Part shown: piece by piece, positions 32,765 to 43,119 of the stretch | Numbering within the stretch: the first letter of the stretch is position 1 | Layout of the letters: every line of letters begins with the position of its first letter | Origin: Malaya genurostris | Lineage: Eukaryota; Arthropoda; Insecta; Diptera; Culicidae | DNA: 64,000 bases | Reading direction: 5' to 3' | Assembly (NCBI RefSeq): GCF_030247185.1 | Contig: NC_080571.1 | Location: 29,309,753-29,373,752, forward strand | Translations under genes and position numbers: made by a program | Notes under the pieces: generated by a model | The model's input: only the letters and a program-made list of their open reading frames with translations | Told to the model about the DNA's origin: nothing | Databases searched by the model: none

Positions 32765-33440
32765 CATTTTTGTCGTGAATACGACTTACTTTACTAAGGG
32801 GTGCCTTTTCAAAATTTACCCTCTGAGAGAGTGATAAGTTTTTGATCGTGAATATTTATTGTTGTATCTAATGAATCAACATAATTCTTGCGACATGCCG
32901 ACATGGAAATATGATCACAATTTTATGATAAAATTTTCAGTTTTGTGAAATAGTCTCAAATAATTCAAAATTAAACTTTTCTGAAATGTTTGGTATAAAC
33001 GAGTATCAAAAAGGATAATTCATAAGGCGCGTTTGCCTTTCTCGTATTTTTAAAGCTCATAGCTCAGTGATCTGTGAAAGGATTTATATAATCTAACTAC
33101 CAATAGAATCGAAATTTTTCAATTTAAACGTGTATAGCAAAAGCATTGAAGTATTTCAATAGTACACTATTGAAAAACCTGTCTCATTTGCTCCATGTCA
33201 ACACCAGCCAATCAGAACGCGTTCTAAGGAAGAGAACAAAATATCTGCTGCTGTACAACAAATCGTCCGGGAAAAATGTTCCGAAAAGTGGTGAATATCG
33301 CAGTGAGTTCCTCAATTTGGTCCTTGTGAATGCTAGAAACGAATCCCTACAGCATATTGATAGTTTCTTTCAATAAATTATGCAAATCCGAAATGAAATA
33401 ATCGACAATAAAATTCTGTATGCTGCTATTTTTATAGCCG
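32765..33440. repeat. repeat pair related to 11.65 kb and 15.2 kb
   Basis: 32765-33130 repeats the GTCGTGAATACGACTTACTTTACTA word and then follows 11650-11930. On the minus strand, 33270-33470 is related to 15205-15345 and carries CGGCTATAAAAATAGCAGC and ATTTGCATAATTT, so it looks like a promoter fragment. An inverted CCAAT box (GATTGG on the minus strand) lies near 33210. Confidence 0.5.
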
Positions 33441-33897
33441 TTAGGACCGCCCATTAGTGAAAAAGCTACAAACGAAATCACATAAAAGGAAATCTCTTAA
33501 CAAAAATTCAATCAGATTGGATTCAATCGCCACTGCGAGCAGATGTGTTTTGTGTCGTCTGCACGCTTTCGACAAGAGCGATTACGTCACAGCTGCCAGT
33601 CATTAGCATTGGGAAAAAACAACGGTGGAGAGCATTGCACAATATCAGCCGTTCTAATGGCTCTAAAATTTTTCTAAAGAACTATTAGGATTTGTTGTTC
33701 GCAAATCGTAGGGAAATATCCTCAGTTTACTGCAAATCAAGAACAGTTTGCTTAGATTTGTGCACTTTTCGCTGTGTGAAATTCACAGTAATCGAGATCA
33801 AGTGAAGCGTTCTTTGTTTTTGCGAAAAATGTGAAAAAGGGGAATGCGTGCATAATTCATACAATTGATATTCGGAAGTGTTAAGGAACATGTCAGT

Positions 33898-33962
33898 TGT
33901 TTTCGTATTCACGACATCCAGTTATGTCTCTGACATTACCCACCCGCCTTTTTTTATCCTGT
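33898..33962 (-). repeat. conserved-core repeat, copy e
   Basis: Reverse-strand copy of the core (TTCGTATTCACGACATCCAG, GTCTCTGACATTACCCACCC, then a T run). The flank 33835-33897 is nearly the same as that of copy f at 38790-38850. Confidence 0.8.
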
Positions 33963-34235
33963 TTTTTTTCGAAGAGTTGCAGTGGAAAACCCTTTTCTAA
34001 TCCACATATTGATGTAATGATGCCTTTCTCATATTACTTATTATTTCAAAAACATCACATAAAGATTCTGTCGAGAATTTATTTTTTCACTCGATTAAAA
34101 TCACAAATTTTATTCAAGTATAAACCACTAAAACCATTTCAATTTCGGAGCTTTTCTACACTATTACCGGTGCTTTCGTAAGCGAAAGCGGGGAATTGTG
34201 GGCCGGTGACATTATTCGGGAAATGTTGGAGAGTG

Positions 34236-34320
34236 CGTTCCACAATTGAACCTTGCGCATGCACCATCTAAAGCGGAACCGCGACCAACATTTGCATGAA
34301 ATCATCTTCAAACATTAAAT
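34236..34320 (+). pseudogene. C-terminal remnant of a Tc1/mariner transposase
   Basis: The frame CACCATCTAAAGCGG reads HHLKRNRDQHLHEIIFKH and stop. This is homologous to the last codons of the DD41D transposase at 16.9 kb (HLRRSRGQHLNEIIFKK). Only this terminal piece of about 25 codons is recognisable. It lies tail-side to a second transposase remnant on the opposite strand. Confidence 0.7.
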
Positions 34321-34358
34321 TATATTGATCGTTCTATCAATTCCAATAAAGATTTCAT

Positions 34359-34660
34359 CTATTTTTCTTTTTTTTTTGTATCACGTCCTTCGTGTAGTGG
34401 CATGTTGTCTTCCGAAAACAAATGCTTGCGATACGTACAAACGGGCTTCACGCAAGTACAAATCGCTGGCTTACCCTTGGCAGTCACATACAGGTTTCCT
34501 GGAGTCCGGTTGCAGTCCGCCTTCTCATATGTCTCATCATCCATTACGCTGCAGTGTGGTTCCGTAAACTTCTTGTAGGACACAGTTTTATGCAACCATG
34601 TTCTGTTTCTCGTCGCATTTTGGGGACTACTGACCCTTCAAAGTAGTCTAGCTCGAACTT
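34359..34660 (-). pseudogene. ITmD37E transposase remnant with first catalytic Asp
   Basis: The minus-strand frame reads CSVMDDETYEKADCNRTPGN followed by LYVTAKGKPA. VMDDETY with a following KADF-like segment is the region of the first catalytic Asp in ITmD37E transposases. The piece complements the copy at 10.7 kb, which has lost this part but retains the second and third catalytic residues. Frameshifts and truncation on both sides make it dead. Confidence 0.75.
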
Positions 34661-34805
34661 TAGTATTCTGCACGGAAGTCTCACTCACATATAACATTTA
34701 AGCAACATCTCGAAGTGAGACGCTTGGTTTCCGTTTAAATACCCCAGCCTCGCGTTTGTTTTCGTTCTCGTTGACCTGACGGTTTTCTTTTTAATCTTTA
34801 TATCC

Positions 34806-35497
34806 GATCGGGAGCGGATCATTTCGCCGAAAGTCGATTCGCCAAATAGGTCATTTCGCCGAAAGGGTTATGTCTTCTGTATGTTATGTCTCCTATATAA
34901 CTGATGTGGCGCAGCCACATAACCGAAGCCAAGAAGCCGCCGACCCGGCGTCGGAAGCGGCGCCCTCTTGCATACAAACCTGTAACCTCCTCGTTTGCCC
35001 GGTCTACTCAAATCTAGGTTTCTTTGCTTTAGTTAGGTCCGAACGAGCGTTAGCGAGGTCGCACAGCACATGAACCCAACGATGGGGCGTAGCCGCATTA
35101 GATATTTTTTTCCTTTTCACTTAATAAATGGAAAATATCACATACATTTGCGTGGTAGATACACCTATGCAATTGCTTTGATGCTTAGTAGCTAATAGTC
35201 AACATGTTTTCTTGGGAACTCCGTTCTGAGGTTCATGAATCAATCTCTATTCAAGAAGTACAATTGTAGCTCAACCAAACGGGCGTTAACGCTATCATAT
35301 TTCATTTGTCTTTATTTTAAATCAATTCTAATTACGATTTTAAGACGATTTCAGGATTCGACGAAATGACCCTTTCGGCGAAATGGCTTTCGGCAAAATG
35401 GCATTCGGCGAAGTGGCCCATTTGGCGAAATGTCATTCAGCGAAATAACCCTTTCGGCGAAATGGCTTTGGCGAAAAGACCCTGATCCCTTCCGATC
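34806..35497. mobile_element. fold-back element with tandem-array ends, 692 bp
   Basis: It begins GATCGGGAGCGGATCATTTCGCC and ends with the inverted form near CTGATCCCTTCCGATC. The left array (34820-34868) and the right array (35360-35484) are built from the same 15-bp TTTCGCCGAA motif in opposite orientations. The centre has the GTTTGCCCGGTCTACTCAAA block shared with 7735-7755. The relative at 7.5 kb is broken by a mariner insertion. No coding capacity; the source of the mobilising enzyme is unknown. Confidence 0.7.
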
Positions 35498-35849
35498 AAT
35501 AGTCAGACGTTCTTCGAATCTGTAAATTTGAAATTTCCAGCTTTTTCCCGGTGGCGCGATGCCGCAGATCCTTTTTCCCGAAGTACTCGTGCAAAACTTT
35601 CTCGCTCGAGCATTTTTAAAACTCAACTCACAAAACTCACAGCACACATTAAACTATGTTTACGCAAAATTTCAATTATTTTTACCCAACGGATCAAAAG
35701 TTAGAGCAATTTGAAGGAGTGCAGATTTCAAACGGTTTTCCCACAAAAAATTTCGAATTTAAAAATGTAATAATAAAAAAACCGGTTGGAGATTTCAGTG
35801 ATTCTACATTTTTTTGAAAGGTTGATTCATGAATTTGTTATGAAAAATA

Positions 35850-36062
35850 ATTACGTCTAAATGGCAGCAAAAAATCCGATCCACCCAATTTTTGAGTACA
35901 TTTTAAATTGTTTCTGGCCTTATGTCATCAATAGCAACTTGAATTTCGTGCTTAAGGTCTTCAATTGTTTCTGGATGGTTAGCGTAACATTTGTCTTTGG
36001 CCACTCCCCAAATAAAATTATACAGCGGCGTCAAATCGCAGCTTCTCGGAGGCCCCAATTCA
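35850..36062 (-). pseudogene. transposase remnant, last catalytic Asp region
   Basis: The minus-strand frame contains PPRSCDLTPLYNFIWGVAKD, then NHPETIEDLKHEIQ and DDIRPETI followed by a stop. PPRSCDLTPLDYFLWG is the motif around the third catalytic residue of the DD41D-type protein at 16.9 kb; here the Asp is replaced by Asn after a Tyr (LYNF). Only about 70 codons remain. Confidence 0.7.
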
Positions 36063-36631
36063 CATCACCATCTTCTGGTGGCACAATCTTCTGTTTTTCT
36101 GTTCAATCTCTTCTCAAAATTAAGATTTATCTTACTTGATATACTTTTTGAGGAATTCTCAATTAAAAATATGCAAGGGAGGAAAGTTGGCATCACTGGG
36201 AGTACGATGGGGTGCCCAAGTGTTGCTCTTCAAAAAGTCTAGTTACAATCTAAGACAAGACCTGACATCTGAGGGGGCTGCTTTTGTTCCAAAATGGACC
36301 AGTTTCTGATTGGCTGATTTTGATGTTGCCACCTGCACATTGTGAAAAGAAAAAACTTTTGCAGGGTACGCGAGCAATGATGCCAAATATAAAGAAAATC
36401 AGGAAACAAATTCATTTAAATGTATAATTTTAGCTCACCAATGAAAATGAAAATTTTCGGAGAATGTTTCACTTTTTTTTCAATTTCATTGGTAATAAAT
36501 GTTTATAATGGCAGCACTGTGTAATTAAAATCAACATCAAACCGTTTTTCTTTTTAGTGAACTTAAGTGTTATCAAAAAAGATTTGTTAAATTAGTGTAA
36601 ACTTGAAAGTGTGTTTAGTTTTACGAGAAGA

Positions 36632-36800
36632 ATGAACTGTTGTGTTCCACACTGTGGTCGCATTAAGCAATTCTATCCAAACCTGACTTTTTCCGGTTTC
36701 CAAAAGATCCGGTAATACGTCAACAATGGATTCGATTTTTCGTTCAACATGAGATATTTCGTGTTTGGTCATCAAAGCTCAATTAATTGTTTTGCCAATT
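36632..36800 (+). pseudogene. THAP-domain coding fragment, frameshifted
   Basis: THAP domains are C2CH zinc fingers that bind DNA, found in P and Kolobok transposases and in host regulators. The ATG at 36632 opens MNCCVPHCGRIKQFYPNLTF, the N-terminal CxxxC part. After a frameshift near 36695 the sequence continues FRFPKDPVIRQQWIRFFVQHE and then a W-S-S-K-L-N segment. The Phe-Pro-Lys-Asp-Pro motif and the Trp are hallmarks of the family. The expected C-x2-H pair should follow but is lost by a stop and further change. No transposase catalytic domain is found next to it. It may come from a P-like transposon or a host gene. Confidence 0.65.
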
Positions 36801-36923
36801 AATCAAAGCCTGCCAGCTGAAGTCATCAGTGTACACACAAAGAACTATCTCTGATCTAAATGCAGATCCTGTTGGTCGTGACAATTCAAAAGCAAAACAA
36901 AAAACACAAATAATTTTGACAAA

Positions 36924-36939
36924 AGCACTTTTCAGTACT
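36924..36939 (+). promoter_or_regulatory. orphan histone-type 3' stem-loop
   Basis: The sequence AGCACT-TTTC-AGTACT forms a 6-base stem (one mismatch) with a four-base loop, preceded by CAAA and followed by ACAGATCATCATAAAGAA. This is the shape and flank of the 3' processing signal of replication-dependent histone mRNAs. The downstream part matches that of the H2B relic at 63.1 kb over about 45 bases. No histone coding sequence remains upstream. Confidence 0.6.
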
Positions 36940-37066
36940 ACAGATCATCATAAAGAATTAGTTGAATTTTCTCTTTCGTTGCAAAAGCATCAGGTGTAAA
37001 CAGACTAAGTTTGCCCCGTCACTATCGCATTTAATTATGACTCACGCAATGAGAAAATGAAATTAA

Positions 37067-37165
37067 AACACATCTTTATACTAGTATGGGTGTCGTTTGG
37101 AAATATGCCGTGCGAAACAAGGTTGCCACATATACACATTAATCTGTATTTTACTTCTGAGAAAT
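37067..37165 (+). repeat. histone-associated repeat, copy 1
   Basis: AAACACATCTTTATACTAGTATGG, then TGCCGTGCGAAACAAGGTTGCC and ACACATTAATCTGTATTTT. A second copy flanks the H2A pseudogene on its other side (37928-38475) in direct orientation. A third, on the minus strand, follows the H2B relic (62855-62945). This copy is uninterrupted and shows the empty site of the MITE at 37991-38434. Confidence 0.75.
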
Positions 37166-37266
37166 GACCAAATTGAACTTGATTTGAGCATTGTACTTTC
37201 CAGGCGTATCAACAACGAGCTAAACTCAAAGCAATCTTATATATTTCTTTATCACAGTGATGTTGT

Positions 37267-37282
37267 CGTCCTGAAAAGAACG
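37267..37282 (-). promoter_or_regulatory. histone 3' stem-loop of the H2A pseudogene
   Basis: On the minus strand, CGTTCT-TTTC-AGGACG forms a six-pair stem (one G-U) with a TTTC loop, followed by ACAAC and, further on, ATAAAGAAA, a plausible histone downstream element. It begins about 44 bases after the H2A stop codon, the usual distance. In a working gene, SLBP binds the stem-loop and U7 snRNP directs cleavage. Confidence 0.8.
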
Positions 37283-37325
37283 GGGTTTGTAAGAGGTAAC
37301 TCAATAATGTTCCGGAAATCGCAAT

Positions 37326-37920
37326 TTAGGCCCTCCTCTCGATTTTCTTCGGAAGCAGCACTGCCTGGATGTTAGGCAGTACACCGCCCTGTGCAATGGT
37401 AACTCCGGAGCAGAGATGCCAGGTCTGCAGATTTGTCTGTAAATCTAACCCCATATCTAAAAATATGCAGACATTTTTTGTTGTTGCAATCTTTTATACA
37501 GACTTTAGAAATTCTCGCAGACTTTCGCCTATATTTACAGACTTCAAATTCCTGCGATCTTTTTATTTATTTTTTTTGCTCGCCAAGTCAGTTTTGCTTG
37601 TCATACTTTATAGAGTAATTGCTGACATACTTGCCGACTGCAGATTTTTTTTTCTGATTTACAGACCCTGTCTGCAGGTATTTGAAATTTTTACCTGCCA
37701 TCTCTGCTCCGCAATTGTTTCAATTCCTTGTCGTTACGGATGGCCAGCTGCAGATAATTCTTTATTCTCGTTTTCTTGTTGTCACGGGCAGCGTTACCGG
37801 CCAATTCCAACATTTCGGCAAGTACTCCATCACTGTCGCCAGATAGACCGGTGCATTGGCACCGACACGCTCGGCGTAGTTTCCCTTCCGGAGCAGACGG
37901 TGGATTCTGCCAGAAAATAT
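37326..37920 (-). pseudogene. histone H2A pseudogene, split by a MITE
   Basis: H2A is a core nucleosome histone. On the minus strand, from 37920, the sequence reads GRIHRLLRKGNYAERVGANA, PVYLATVMEYL, then after a small deletion that shifts the frame AEMLELAGNAARDNKKTRI and LQLAIRNDKEL. It is interrupted at 37411-37706 by a hAT MITE and then resumes SGVTIAQGGVLPNIQAVLLP followed by KKIERRA and TAA. The first 25 or so residues are missing; a dispersed repeat lies directly at the break. Several residues differ from the canonical histone, such as KNY in place of IPRH. It retains the stem-loop, so it derives from genomic DNA and not from a polyadenylated retrocopy. Confidence 0.93.
37411..37706. 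mobile_element. hAT-type MITE inside the H2A pseudogene, 296 bp
   Basis: Begins CAGAGATGCCAGGTCTGCAG and ends with the inverted form ACCTGCCATCTCTG. The left flank CTCCGGAG and the right flank CTCCGCAA are an imperfect 8-bp duplication; the H2A reading frame across it suggests a few bases were lost on one side. Interior words (CTGCAGATTT, ACAGACTTT) match the copy at 2636-2895. Non-autonomous. Confidence 0.8.
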
Positions 37921-37927
37921 TGATATA

Positions 37928-38475
37928 GAACACATCTTTATACTAGTATAAGTGTCGTCCCGAAATATGCCGTGCGAAACAAGGTTGTCACCAGTACCAA
38001 ATTTCCCTGAAGTAAAATCCGTAGATTCGGTTTCAAGTGTACCTATACTCGTATATTTAAATTTAACAGCTTGAAGCTCTAAGCCGTAAAGACGGGATTC
38101 CAAAAATGAGTGATCGGTGACGAATAGATGAACTTTAATTAATAAATTTTGTAGTATTGATTTTACCATCAGATGAAAGATAAAACATTTTCATTTTAAT
38201 TCATGCTATGAATGATTCTTAGTGGGCATCGAAACATTCAAAATATTTCTTTTAAGTAAATGTTGACAGATTTATTGGCCGTTATCAAAAAAAAAATGCG
38301 CGATTTTATGATTATTCGTAGATATCTATGCGAAATCTGAAAATTTCCGGAGAGTTAAGGAAAAATCCGTAGATTTTAAAAGGCTCATCCGTAGATCAAT
38401 AGAAAACACTGAAATCCGTAGGGGTGGCATCGTTGGTTGTCACATATGCAGATTAATCTATATTTTATTTCTCCT
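37928..38475 (+). repeat. histone-associated repeat, copy 2, interrupted
   Basis: Left part 37928-37990 (GAACACATCTTTATACTAGTATAAG to GGTTGTCA) and right part 38435-38475 (GGTTGTCACATATGCAGATTAATCTATATTTT) are one copy of the repeat at 37067-37165, separated by a 444-bp insertion. It directly abuts the truncated 5' side of the H2A pseudogene. Confidence 0.7.
37991..38434. mobile_element. hAT-like MITE, 444 bp, 8-bp duplication
   Basis: Flanked by GGTTGTCA on both sides (37983-37990 and 38435-38442); the related empty site at 37113-37137 has a single copy. The ends are worn, CCAGTACCAAATTTCCC at the left against an inverted AACGATGCCACCCC at the right. The interior AAGCCGTAAAGACGGGATTCC and GAGTGATCGGTGACGAATAG matches 63873-63925 at the window edge, where another copy starts with CAGTGATGCCACTT near 63779. 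Confidence 0.7.
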
Positions 38476-38844
38476 GAAAAATACAATCTTAAATGTTGCG
38501 AATGGAAAGAATTCCTTAACACCGCAATGTAGCCTCTAAGAGAAAGAGAGAGAGAGATAAGTTTTTAACTTGAGCAATAAATATATAGTGCTGAACTCCT
38601 CCACTGAATGCAAATTTTCTAAAAATAGTGATTCCTCATTTATTCATTGACAATTTCGGTGACATATGTGCAATTGATATTACGCTAAATGGCATAAAAA
38701 TATTGTTGGTTGTTCTATCTGAAATCTGTACTTTAAATTAGGTACATCGTTGGTACACTACAAATTCTAGTAGTGAAAAAGGGAAAATGCTTGCATAATT
38801 CATACAATTGATCAACTAATTGATATTCGGAAGTGTTAAGGAAC

Positions 38845-38915
38845 ATGTCTGTTGTTTTCGTATTCACGACATCCAGTTATGTCTCTGACATTACCCACCC
38901 GCCTTTTTTTCTTCG
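38845..38915 (-). repeat. conserved-core repeat, copy f
   Basis: Reverse-strand copy of the core, nearly the same as copy e. The region 38770-38845 (GAAAATGCTTGCATAATTCATACAATTG, CGGAAGTGTTAAGGAACATGTC) is shared with 33840-33897. Confidence 0.8.
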
Positions 38916-38919
38916 AAAT

Positions 38920-41900
38920 CAAAAATGCCTGCATTTCCGTCCGAACGAAGAAATCGTTTTTAACAGCACATAATATAACACTTTTCCGATCATCAGAGTC
39001 CACACACTCGAAATTGAATTTACAGACATATTTTAGTTTATATCCAGCTTCAATCGAACCCGAAATCTTTTATAGCTCTCTGAAAATACCTCTTCCTTTA
39101 AATTGTTTGTTTATTTATTTTGTGATCCTTGGTAACAAAAGTTCATAGTAACTTAAACAGTGTTGCTTGAGAGTATTATTTTTATCATTATCAAGGGGAC
39201 ACTATATTTGTGGTAACTGGCGGTAAATCGTTAACAGACAATTTTAGTGCCGATTTTTCTTCGGAGTGCCTGGTCGTGTCGTCGGAGTACATCTCGACCT
39301 TACTTCGTATCGCGTAAGGCGTTGTCGTTCGATTGATGGTGATCATCTTGTCAGTATTAAGGCAAACGCAATGAATTAAATGTATGAATTTACAAGTTTC
39401 GGAAGTAGTTTCGTATTATAGTAGCAAGCACATATGAGTACGGAACAAGATAAAATTGCAACGTATTCTCGGTAGCCGACTACCCAGAGCAATAAACACA
39501 TGATAATATTATTCGAGAATTTACTAATAAGCAACCTCTTTTACAGAAAAACTTTTTGCAAGCTCAGTTGGTTCTGATTAATAACGGAGTAGCAACACAC
39601 GGACAGTCTTTTATGCTAATTCTCAATGAAAAATATGCACAAAAGAATTAAAAAAGCCTTGTTATAATCGTATCATATCGTCGAAATACATTTAACCTAA
39701 TGGAAGTATTCGAAATTTTTCATCGATAATGAAATTTCAAAATTTATTTACTAGATGTTCAAGGAAATTTATTTCGAGTTATGAGTTAAAAAAGTTTTCC
39801 TAAAATAACATAAATCTTTCCCATTCCTAACATTACAAACGTACGTGCGAATCTAGAAAAAAAAACATTTTCTTAAAATAAGAAGCTTCTACTGACAAAC
39901 GTCAGAAACACGCTTCGGATTTTTATTATGTCACAGAGTTATCAATTTTCAATCCACCAGCAAGAAAATCCTATCCAAACATCATACACTTCACTGTCAA
40001 CAAGTTGTACGAGGATGGTATTCGTGAATATTCAAAGAGGAATCCCGTTACGTTTTGTCTCTAGTAAAAATAGCAAAACAACGACGTAATTCAGAAAGTT
40101 AACACTGATTGAAAAAAAAAAATTTCAAAACGAAACGTAGCAATATGCTGCCTCACCAGGTTATCCCAGCGGAAAAATTTCTATTACGTATACGTAGAAA
40201 TTGATGGGCGGAAAGCTAGAAACCCCCGAAGGAGAGAACTTTCACACCTCCCACCGCCCTCAAGTGAATATCGTTTCAAAACCGAACAACTTACTTTCGA
40301 TCGAAAGGCACTCTTCTTCGTGCCTGCCAGCAGAGCTTACACCTGTCAGAATGGAGCAGGCTTCGTACTTCTTCTTTTTTTTATCACAGAAAACCACAAT
40401 ACGTTTGCCGGGGGGCTATAAAAAGAAACGAACCAAATAAGGGTTTGGAACGTGAGCAGAATTGAATGAATGGTCTCCGAACTGTCGGTTGGGTGGAAGT
40501 CGAACAAATCAATGCGTAGATCAGCAAAAAAATTCTGGTGATTTATTTTTAATTCAATTAAATTAAAACATGTGTCAAGCTTATACACTATTTCAAGTGA
40601 GACTGGATTCAGATTTGCACGCACTAAAGCGAACGATGAAATAATGTTTTCCTTCGCCCAATCTCGAAACCACTTTATAGCTCGGTCTCTAATCAAATTC
40701 GACACAGCTCCGAAGGTGAGCTGCACAAACTTGATGGAACTTTTCCTAGCATATTGGAACCAACATGGCATCCAGTGGTTAGAGATAGGGCCGGTGGCGG
40801 AAGCCAGCAGCCAGGGAAACCAAAAAACCCACAAAGGTTGGAAAGTTAATCTAGTAACATAGTTGGAAAGTTCCTGAAAGACTTTTGATCTCGGATGAGA
40901 CACGTTCCGGTGCTAAGAAATTTAAAGTCAAGTTTGGATCTCGGTTTGGATAAGATAAAACTTTCAAGAGTCTGAGTGAGGTTACTGTTGTTAGTTCGAA
41001 TCGAAAGAAAAATATACCACAAAACTAGCAGCCATGAAGCATAACCCATTGAGCAGTAGGCCGAGAAATTCCGAGGCACAATAAAATTGTAAATAAATTT
41101 AACTTTCCCATTTAATAAAATCGCAAGAATAGCGCATATAACATGATGACGATGTTCATACGCTATCGTATTTCACTTTTCCGCAGTGTCGAATAATTTA
41201 TTTTCCGTAACACTCGTTGAATCGCACATATTCTCCGGCTCCAGCGCATCGACTGGAATGTGCTCACGTTGACCATTAGTCAGTTTGCATTGGCGTGGCC
41301 AGGCGGGGCGAATGAAATCGAATATCGAACCGAAGTGTTTTTAATAAATTGCAATATTTTTATGAATATGATTATTTTCCTAATTATCATAATTTAATTT
41401 TTTTTTTCTATTGTCAATTACAATATTATTCAAACTGGCGGCACTGTTATCGATGAAATTGTCGCCAGTGGATTTTGTCGCCCCGCATCGGTCCGATCAA
41501 AGCACTTTAATCGGTCCGTCATCGGACAATTCTGCACCATTTGCATCAACTACGTCGACCTGAAATAGCTTTACGCTTCCATACAAAGCTAGAGCAAAAT
41601 AGCGAAGAAATACCAAACAAAGCATTTTCGAGCCGACGTCTCCACGATATGGTGATAAAAATTATAAGACATTTCAGCTGTTTTTTCAAATAAGAGCCAA
41701 TCTTTCAAAAGTAAACAAATCGAGTTTCTTCCTGCTACAACCCGCACAGCGTTTTGGCTACCTGGGCAGTCAAGCCCACCAGACGGCTACCAAAATTGAT
41801 TCAGTGACGGTTCTCAAATCCAATTTGACAAAACAAAGTCGCCTGTATCTAAGTTAGCCAAGCGTTTTCATCTTCTCACCTTCGCTGAAATTGTCAAAGA

Positions 41901-43080
41901 TTTCAATGTGGAAAAATCCTGGTGGATACGGTTGTATCGTTTGAGTTGAATATCTGGCAGCGGTGAGGCAGTTGGTCTCCAGAATGTCTGCCAGTCATAT
42001 TTTTCCAGCTGGCAGCGTTTAGTCAGCCATCTGGCAGCCATGCGTATGCGGGAATTTCTCAATCTTAGTAATACAAAGAATTATAAAGGGCGAAACTGTC
42101 ATTCCATTTATTCACGTAAGTTTCGCCATTCGTGTTCTATGCCAACAAACCGGACGATACTTCAATTACTAGAAAGGAAAGGCAAAACTATTTATTTTTG
42201 TTATTTTAGATGGTTTTCGAGCATTTTACTAAGTGGAAATAGTTAATGAGACGAAAAAATTATCCGCAGATTTGTTTTAGTTGCAGAAACCAGCCATTTT
42301 CACAAAAATGTACAAGGGTGTAACTTCATATTTCACACAGGATGTATAAAAGTAAATCAATAAGAAAAGAGCGAAACTATATTTATGCTGATTTATTCAG
42401 TAATATAAAATACATGAAAAATAAGTAATGAAAATAAATTAAAATTATTACCAAATAGAAATAAGTTATTATATCCATTAAAAGTTGGAAATTGTCGATG
42501 ATAATTCCAATATTTTATGAATTAAATGTCATGAAAACGATTAGCATTAATAGTTCCTGAGATTGATTCGGAGGAGCGTCAAGGACGTAAATCGCGAATC
42601 AATCCAAAATTTGAAAAAAATAATTAAAAAAACCGTTTGCTTTATTAGGAGATGCCTTTTTTGCTTTTTTTTTTTAAATAATTGAGCCCACGAATCGCCC
42701 GAATCACGCTCATCTCAAGTTGCTTGTCAACTGACAAGAGTGCACGAGACGCACTATAGAATTTATTCAAAGCAAATTTCACCCTCAAATGCAGCACATT
42801 TGGCGAAATTGTTCGCTGCATACTTGGCAAGGCCGTAACATCACCAATTCCTGATTCACCAGTGTAGAACGTTTTCTCAAAGTCAATATGTCTAATGTGA
42901 ATAATTTTAGAGACATAACCGGACAATGAGAATACGAATAAAAATGAATGTTCAAGTTTTTCGATGTTGAACAATGTTAAGTGTATTTAATATAACTGCG
43001 AAAGAGCTTTTGAGACCGGGGCCTGAACCTGGACTTATTATATTACTGAATCTGGATCCTATAGATCCGAAATTTCCTGG
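38920..43080. other. mostly unrecognised noncoding DNA
   Basis: 39440-39605 carries the uninterrupted version of the outer layer of the nest at 7.5-9 kb. 42903-42950 has a worn copy of the conserved core. The rest, including a 185-codon frame at 40346-40903 (-), shows no domain. The overlapping opposite frame at 40572-40862 is equally open, which argues for chance. It may include introns or regulatory DNA of a host gene outside the window. Confidence 0.4.
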
Positions 43081-43119
43081 ACCATGAACTCGATCAGTCA
43101 TATGGTAAGTCCAGATTAC

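Noticed and set aside
40346..40903. 185-codon frame on the minus strand
   Set aside because: An equally open frame lies opposite, no domain is visible, and no promoter or splice evidence supports it.
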